DNA of 64,000 bases, taken from contig CM063258.1 of assembly GCA_032158295.1 (NCBI GenBank), forward strand, positions 5,970,583 through 6,034,582. Reading direction: 5' to 3'. Position numbers and translations under genes: made by a program. Position 1 is the first letter of the stretch, and every line of letters starts with the position of its first letter. The notes below the pieces were generated by a model that was given only the letters and a program-made list of their open reading frames with translations, did not search any database and had not been told where the DNA came from. Of the stretch, positions 56,792 through 64,000 are shown piece after piece. The DNA is from Pycnopodia helianthoides. Its lineage: Eukaryota > Echinodermata > Asteroidea > Forcipulatida > Asteriidae.

Positions 56792-58613
56792 CTGACAGGG
56801 GAATACCACCAAAAAAAGAAAGTGTCTGTTTAGAGATGTATTTGAAATCACAAAATTTTAAATCCAGACAAATGCCTAGTGTTGTCCTCTTGTTCTTGAA
56901 ACGAAACCCCAAGATTTTTTCAAATGTAATTTCAAAGAATTTACAGACTGTCTAGATCACCATCTTCCTATGTAGTAGGGTCCTATCTTTGGATGACAAT
57001 CCCCAAACTCTACAATTACCATTCAAGTGGATTTGTCATGCCAGAAATAGTAAACAAATTACATCTTTGTTGTCTTTCTAGGTCATCAGGTGCCAGAGCT
57101 ATTACCAATTATGTTTTTTAAGATAAAAAAAGTTCCTATCACATTTCAGAGGTACAAAGGAAGCTAATTTTCCTTTTAAATGGTTCCTGAAGTCAAATCC
57201 ATCAAGAAAAAAAGGTAGCAAAAAAACTGTCACAGAATCCAAAGATATGACCCAACTATTGATGTACCCATAGCAGAGTCTTTATCACAGGCTACATAAA
57301 ACAACACGACATACACACTTCACACTTACAAGAATATTTAAGTGTAGCAGAATGCAGTCAGGTGGAAACGGAGTGATGAGAAAGGAGCAGAATGCAGTCA
57401 GAAGAAGCAAAGAGACCAACAAAGAAAAGTAATCAGAGGAAGGAGAAATAGAGAGGAGAGGGGTGGGGTGGGGGCGTAAAAGGAATTGGCTGGTACAACC
57501 ACAAAGAATGCTGGAAACAAAAGAGACAAAAATCAAAGGTGGGAAAAGGAGAAACAGCAATTAGTGAGGGAATAAGACAAGTTTATATAGGGGATATATC
57601 TGCGGAAAAAACAGAAGGCAATAACAATTTGAAATTGTGAAGAATTCCTGACATATCGCACACACTGGATCTTAAGCGAAATGTTTTTCTACTTTACTCA
57701 ATAAGGGCTGTAAGAAAATATTTACTTTTGTTACATGCACTTAAAAAATAAAAGTATTTTTCACTTTTTTTTTTCATGGTAAACTATTCTGTAGATGAAA
57801 AGAGTCGATGTTGGCAACTTCTAGTCTCTCATCACTCACCACTGGTTCTTTTCAGAACCACCACTTCATAGCAGAGATTACAGTCACATGGACACTAAGT
57901 TTGCACACTGACCATTTGTTGATGAACGCCTAATACTAACTCGTTTGTACTCATGCTCAAAAACATGAGTTGGGTACTAGGCAAGATCAGCCTCTTGTCG
58001 ACAAATGGTCCCGGTGTGAAATTTTGCTACGGCTGTCACCCATACACTAGTTACTTCTTTAAATCTTCAAATATGACTTATTCTAAGTTTGTGTTCAGAT
58101 ATGCCTCCCTCCCATGCCAAACGGTCGGTGAAATGGGTCATTTTAACCCAAATGGTTTTAATTACATTCATCATGTCATATCAGGCTAAAATGAAACACA
58201 ACTCCAGGCCTCTGAGACCCAACACTACAGCACTGACTTTTCTCGTTTGACAAATTGAATCCTATCATAATCCTTCCAGAGTTTCAATCTGCTGAGAGAT
58301 GAATTCAAGAAATACAAGCTGCACATGGCAGTATAAATAGGAGTGCACAAATTAAGTTGTCATTCATTTAATGCCTACGACTCCACATGCGTTAAGGCTG
58401 CTTCCCCCAAGCCCCTCTAGCCCCCTATCCTGAGCCGCACAAGATAAATATTCTGCACTAAATTTCCATCCAGATTTTGCAGGCTGCGAAGTGAAGCTTT
58501 TGACGAAAAAAGTTTTTCATAAAAAAAAAAAACTAACCTAAAATCATGAATCATTACATGTAGAGAAATTACTCATTTCATGCTCCTTTGCTCAGCTCAT
58601 GCGCATGACAATT

Positions 58614-58742
58614 AGCCTTTTTGAGGTATGGTGGACACTATAGGAGTGCCTTGCTTGGTTTGGGTGTAGACAAATTTACCCAAACCTAATGTGTCATAGT
58701 ATTGCGTCCACCATATCTCAAAATGGCTTATTGGGTTTGTTC
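58614..58742. mobile_element. Short foldback element
   Basis: AGCCTTTTTGAGGTATGGTG at the left faces the complement of CACCATATCTCAAAATGGCT at the right, with arms of about 35 bases at 80% match; inner ACAAATTTACCCAAACC. Confidence 0.6.
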
Positions 58743-60307
58743 TAATGGATTCCATATTGCAAACACATGAGAGGAGATTTTGACTTAGAGAATTGTTATA
58801 TATATAAGGGAAGGGGCCCACATTCAACCAATTCTGTTGGTTTTTTTTTTTTGTTTTTTTTGTAAGTGAAAGTTAACCGAGTATTCTAAAGTGTGGTCTA
58901 TTGCTCAATGATGTAGTGTCAGCCTGAATGCCGATTTCATGCCCTTCGAACCAATTTTAGACGGTCATGCATCAGTTGTTCTTATCTCAATAAAGCCCCC
59001 ATTCAAGGCAGGCATGATACACTATGCTCAACCGCATAAAACCCCCATTTATAAGACACACTGTTTGTTCCTGCCTCCAAGTAGAGTGCCTAGAAAGTAG
59101 GTTGGGGATTGGGTATGAACCCCCAACCCTTCCTCCTTGGTTGAAGACGTGAATTGGGGCCAGTACCAAAACGCATAGCAGTATTAAAATAAAAACAAAA
59201 ACAAAAAAACAACAAACGAACAAAACAAAAAATTCTACAAGTACATTTAACCCCAAATTTCCATTCATTTAGTGTCATTTGCACTAAGGGAAAAAAAACC
59301 TGCAGGAATAAATAACTAACTAACATTTAAAAAGTAACTTCTTCAAAGAATTTTTAAAAAAGACTACAGAAATTTCCACATGACGAAATGCATTTTATTA
59401 CTGGTTAACAGAACACTGCATACGTGTACATGTAAACGTACAATCTACCCACAAACTTCCTGAGAGAGTTGGCAACAAAAAGATAAAAACTACCGACTCC
59501 CAAGAGACAATTTAAGATAAAAGGAGAATCCTTCAGACGTTCTCATGACTCCATTTTATCTCCTTATGTGCCAGAGATTCAGGAAAGCTTCAATTGTCAC
59601 GTTTAAGATTTCGGAACCCTTCAATAGTGGAGACGTTTTTATATTCTCGGGAAATCTATTATTGGGAGTCAATTTTGGCTTTTCCTTTCGGGAAGTCGCT
59701 TTGTTACAGTTCAAAAGATTTGTACAGTTGACCTGATTCTCAGGACATATATTTATCTGTTATCATACTGCATCCATGTTTGTCTAGCTTCCGACTACTC
59801 AATACAAATTAAGCCAGACAAGTCAAAATTACAACTAAAACCGGTCTACAGGCTTTTATCACGATGCCACCAGTTTGGCCATGTTTCCTGTATCCCATAA
59901 GAGTAATAAATGCTAATTGTACAAAAAGGAACCAGAATTTTTTCCCCTTCCAGCCTCGATTTGGTTACATTGATTTGAATGGGAGAAAATCAAGATGGCC
60001 GCACCATGATTAAGATCTATTTTGATATGAGACTCATTTTGACTTCTTCAGCCACACAAACAAATATCAGAAAAGGGAAAAAATACATAAAAAGTGAAGA
60101 AAAAACAACAACAAATGAAAAATACTAAATAGGGTTTAAGGGGTCACCAAACAAACTGCATTGCACAGATGGCACAACTTTAAAAATATATATATATATA
60201 TAATAAATAAATAAAAAAAATAAAAAAATAGAAATAGCTGTTGCAAGCTGCTTACCAACCCCAAAAACCAATGGTATAATGCAATTTTTTTTTATAGCCT
60301 CAGGTTT

Positions 60308-60400
60308 TGACTCAGTAGAGTCTTTCTTGAAGGCTTTCTTTAGCCATGAAGAAAGACTCTGCTAGGGTCGAAACGTATAAGTAAGGCTATTAACAATTTT
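60308..60400 (+). other. Hammerhead-like relic of a retroelement, with hairpin
   Basis: TGAAGAAAGACTCTGCTAGG then GTCGAAACG: helix GACTC/GGGTC followed by GAAAC at 60,370-60,374, as in the 37,095 copy. Just upstream, AGAGTCTTTCTT and AAGAAAGACTCT form a 12-bp hairpin. Confidence 0.4.
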
Positions 60401-60571
60401 GTGCAAAAAAAAGAGAGAAAAAAGGAGAAAGACTTCAGCAGTCACTTCGATATATACGTTTTGAGGCTTTGCATGATAAGATTAGCTATTTCTTGTAATT
60501 CTTGCAGGCACAGCTATGTGACAAATCTCTTTTTGGAAGGAATGTTGGCTCTGAGAAGAGGTGTTCAGTTA

Positions 60572-60722
60572 GGCCGTGTCCGAATTAGCGGCTACAGCTA
60601 CGGCTACGGCTAGATTTCCGCGTCATCATGCATTGAAGTAGAGAATGTCCTTAGCAACACCCATAGCAACAGTCGTAGCCCTAGCCATAGCCGTCATTTC
60701 GGATACGGCCTTAGCTCTAGTC
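60572..60722. mobile_element. MITE with GGCCGTGTCCGAATTA termini
   Basis: TAGGCCGTGTCCGAATTAGC and GGCTACAGCTACGGCTACGG at the left; CATAGCCGTCATTTCGGATA then CGGCCTTA at the right. 151 bases with imperfect inverted arms of about 40. Confidence 0.75.
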
Positions 60723-62012
60723 GTCAGACCCAACATGGCCGAAAAGAGATTTTACATGGTAAAACCCGCAGACATGTCTTTTTTATAGATTTTCAAAGTT
60801 ATTGCTGAATTTTTCTTCTTTAATACCACTGAAACAAACAACAGCAGAGAGAGAAAACGGCCAGAGAAAGAACCTTGCTAAGGACCTTGCCGAGGAAAAA
60901 AAACAACTTAGATTTAATTTGGGGTTTTTCACTGATGCGGTAAGCTCTGGCCATCATCGTGTAGTGAAAAAACCAGACCACCTCCGGTAATTTTGTCCCT
61001 GTGTCTGGGGATATCGAGTTTCTCGTTGGGGCATGCTCTCCTTAGAAGAAGACGGCCACCCTGTGTCCAGCGCAATAAATCTTCCAATTGAGGAAACAGT
61101 TTATTATAAATGAGGACACCATTAATAAGATGGCATCAGAGTATCCTGGTCAGCGTTGTTATTGTGTAGCCGCCCCCCCTCCCCCGAAGACAACGCCGGT
61201 GTTCATTTCCTTCATGAGCATTGATGAAGCTTTACAGTCTTGACAGTGGTGTTGTCTGAAACTGTTTTGGGGGTATTTGTTTCAGACAACAAGCTTGATC
61301 AAATCCAAGCTGATAAACAAGAACATGGCAAATTGATATCAGGAAAAAAACACTGAGAAACCAATCAGCAAATTGAGTTTTCCTCTACCAACCCGTTTGT
61401 GAGGTCAGCTACTTCAAACCAACTGAAACATTTTAAAGTTGCTAAAAATGATGATGATGACCCTGCATTCTGCTGCCCTCTTTATAAATTGATAGAAGCA
61501 TCCATGTAGTGCCTCAGCATCAACTACGTCAAAAGTGTGTGTACTTTTGACTGCCAATGAACACGCATGACCTTTAAAAATAAATTGCATTTTCATGCCT
61601 AAAAATAATAAAGATAAGTCCAGCCTGTCAGAAAAAGTTGATCAAGTCAAGATACTTAGTTTAACATTTCCAAATGTAGCTCTTTCTTACTTCATCCCAG
61701 ACAAATGATTTTTTTAAACAAACTAAAAAAAGAAGAACAAAAATTAAAAAACCACCTAACCAATCACTGTCAATGATTTCATGTACAGCTATTAATTATT
61801 GATAATAACGATTATGTCGTTGTGCAATTAGTCAGTGTGTTCCCGCCAAGGTCACGTTTCCTCATAAGTTTACCAATGTCCTTGTAACAGGAACTAGACC
61901 TAGTAAAAAGGAAGGGCGTTAGGGGGTGAGATGTTCCTCTGAAAAGCATCTCCAGGGCTGCGAAAATCTGGGATCTTGCTTAGATGGGGGTCACTTATTA
62001 CAGCTAGTCAAT

Positions 62013-62745
62013 TATAAATTACAGAGAGCTACAAATCCGAATCTATTAAACAGACTCTACAAAATAGGAAAGAACTATTACACAATTTTAGTCATGGAGA
62101 AATGGTTTTTGCTATAACTTATTTCTGAGGGGCGGACATTTCCGTGGCTGTAAATTATAATTTACAGAGAGCTATAAATCAAACTCTATCAAACAGACTC
62201 TACAAAATAGGAAAGAACTATTACACAATATAAGTCATGGAGAAATGGTTTTTGCTACATCTTTTTTCTGAGTGGAGGACATTTCCGTGGCTGTAAATTG
62301 TAAATTACAGAGAGCTATAAATCAAAATCTATCAAACAGACTCTACAAAATAGGAAAGAACTAGTATTACACAATTTTAGTCATGGAGAAATGGTTTTTG
62401 CTATAACTTATTTCTGAGTGGCGGACATTTCCGTGGCTGTAAATTATAAGATACAGAGAGCTATAAATCGGAATCTATCAAACAGACTCTACAAAATAGG
62501 AAAGAACTATTACACAATATAAGTCATGGAGAAATGGTTTTTGCTACAACTTATTTCTGAGTGGAGGACATTTCCGTGGCTGTAAATTATAAATTACAGA
62601 GAGCTATAAATCGGAATGTATCAAACAGACTCTACAAAATAGGAAAGAACTATTACACAATATAAGTCATGGAGAAATGGTTTTTGCTACAACTTATTTC
62701 TGAGTGGAGGACATTTCCGTGGCTGTAAATTATAAATTAAAGGAA
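62013..62745 (+). repeat. Satellite-like tandem array, 143-bp unit, five copies
   Basis: ACAGAGAGCT starts at 62,021, 62,164, 62,307, 62,453 and 62,596, a spacing of 143-146. Every unit has CAGACTCTACAAAATAGGAA, GTCATGGAGAAATGGTTTTT and GGACATTTCCGTGGCTGTAA. More diverged partial units (with GCGCGGACATTTTTTGAGG) continue to about 62,940. Confidence 0.9.
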
Positions 62746-63729
62746 CCCATAAATCTAAATTACATAGCGTGTTCAGTGGAAGGAGTCATTAATATCTTAC
62801 CCTAGTTTGCGTTGACTGCGCGGACATTTTTTGAGGTAATATTTTCTTCAAGTGATAAATCATATATTACTCACACCTATAAATCAATGAGTCCAGTGAG
62901 AGAAAAAAATGTAAATATAAACAGGAAAGCTCCCGTTAAATTTTAATCCAGGTATGGCGTCATTGCATACATCTGACGTAATACTTGTTATTCGGTCATC
63001 ATTTTGGACAAGCTGCAGGTTAGCATGGAGCCACACTGTCGCACAACATTTCCTTTTGGCTGCTTTCGATATTTAAAGACATACCATGTGGTACAGGACC
63101 ATTTACTGACAACACATGGGGCTACTAATCTGTCCATGGTCTGCCATCTTAGGAATCAAGTTGCATTGAACGATAGGGTACGCGTGTGTCGCCTAAAATG
63201 CACACCGCACAGTAACACACCGGGAACCTGACTCCCAAAATGGCACAACCAAGATTTTGAAAAAAACAAAACATTGCGCACCCTTAAGTTTGATGATGAC
63301 GTCGATAATGGGAATATTTGTGTTGCGAGAGCGGTTTATGGATGATAGCGCCCTCTTGCAGGGAAAATTGTGACAAATCAAAACGAGAAGGTCTTGCACC
63401 AAGACTAGATGAGAAGAACAGTTTGAGTCATTTTATGCGCAGTTGCAGCGTATACTGTAACAAGGCTTCATTATTACATGAGTGCCAGTTGCAGTGAAAT
63501 GAAAACCTCCCGTAAAGTCTTCAAACTTGTCCATGCTTAGTAATAATTCCATCTCTCCTCACAAATCCTTAGTGTTTATGTCCAACATTTAACCTTACTG
63601 TTCATATAGATTCCATCAACAGGTAGTGCTCCAACACAGGGTTTGTTATCAACCCCTCTGTAGATGTATCCCCAATTCTTCTTCTTTCAATTAGAACTCT
63701 GACATGCAGCTTTGATTGTAAACATTGTT

Positions 63730-64000
63730 TAGGTTCTGAGGCATTGCATGGTGAGGTATCAATATATATTTACTTTGCAGTAATGTCATGTGATTGTATT
63801 TACCTCACTGCAGAGGTTTTTCTTGTAAGAACTTGTCTTGCTGTATTTCTACTACCACTGAGTTGATTTCAGAACTCAGAGGGACATCTTAGTTCTGAAA
63901 AGAACAGTCCTGCTTTGGCTTGGACTACTACTTAGCTGCAGGCTGAAGCAGGACACTTCTTTTCAGAACTAAGAAGTTACGTGAATTCCGAAATCTACTC
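63730..64000. mobile_element. Foldback element cut by the window edge
   Basis: TGAGGCATTGCATGGTGAGG, TTAGTTCTGAAAAGAACAGT and, inverted, GGACACTTCTTTTCAGAACT and GAATTCCGAAATCTACTC. The second arm runs off the right edge. Confidence 0.65.

Larger units (their letters stand above)
56792..64000. other. Right-hand region: upstream receptor intron or intergenic, no supported exon
   Basis: The exon at 56,678-56,791 requires a preceding exon ending one base into a codon, but no FN3-like half domain with acceptable splice sites was found to the right edge. Contents: a purine-rich block at 57,350-57,560, a small foldback at 58,614, MITE and hammerhead-like pieces at 60.3-60.7 kb, the 143-bp satellite at 62.0-62.9 kb and a foldback at the edge. 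Confidence 0.55.

Noticed and set aside
57285..57560. 91-codon Leu/Phe-rich frame on the minus strand resembling a membrane segment
   Set aside because: It is the translation of a purine-rich tract on the other strand; composition explains the hydrophobicity.
60802..60990. 62-codon charged open frame on the plus strand
   Set aside because: Resembles a coiled coil only through A-rich composition; no splice partners and no family match.
62013..62745. CRISPR-like array
   Set aside because: Units are 143 bp tandem repeats without unique spacers, in a eukaryotic locus.

Overview
The window is animal nuclear DNA, most likely from an echinoderm and probably a sea star. Coding exons are short, intron-split and AT-poor against an AT-rich background. 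The introns are packed with tRNA-derived SINEs, TTAA-flanked MITEs and foldback elements. The sea-star assignment is an inference: some repeats, above all the TTAA element at about 40.2-40.6 kb, resemble elements I associate from memory with Asterias-like genomes.

Two protein-coding genes converge. The plus strand from the left edge to 31,178 carries 25 exons of a CCDC180 orthologue (coiled-coil protein with the DUF4455 and DUF4456 regions). Its first exons lie left of the window. Splice sites and codon phases were checked by hand. All junctions agree except at two places, each of which looks like a single missing base (near 12,590 and near 14,180).

The minus strand from about 56,791 down to 36,785 carries the last nine exons of a single-pass type I membrane receptor. 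It has fibronectin type III (FN3) domains, a juxtamembrane linker, one transmembrane helix, a Ser/Pro-rich cytoplasmic tail and a C-terminal class I PDZ-ligand-like end. All nine exons join in phase. The 5' part lies beyond the right edge. I could not name the family with confidence; the architecture recalls DCC/neogenin/protogenin-type receptors.

Between the two 3' ends (about 31.25-36.7 kb) there are only UTR-like sequence and repeats. The last CCDC180 intron (8.5 kb), one receptor intron (8.6 kb) and the right-hand 7 kb hold no exon I can support. Repeats include a tRNA-Leu-like SINE family (about ten copies), a second tRNA-like family, several MITE families with nested insertions, LINE reverse-transcriptase relics, a 143-bp satellite near 62 kb, an orphan histone-type 3' stem-loop near 52.28 kb and hammerhead-like relics. 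No bacterial-type system, CRISPR array or rRNA is present. I found no convincing new multi-gene system; the points most worth a look are the two frameshifts, the duplicated exon start, the dibasic site in the last FN3 domain and the histone-type stem-loop.
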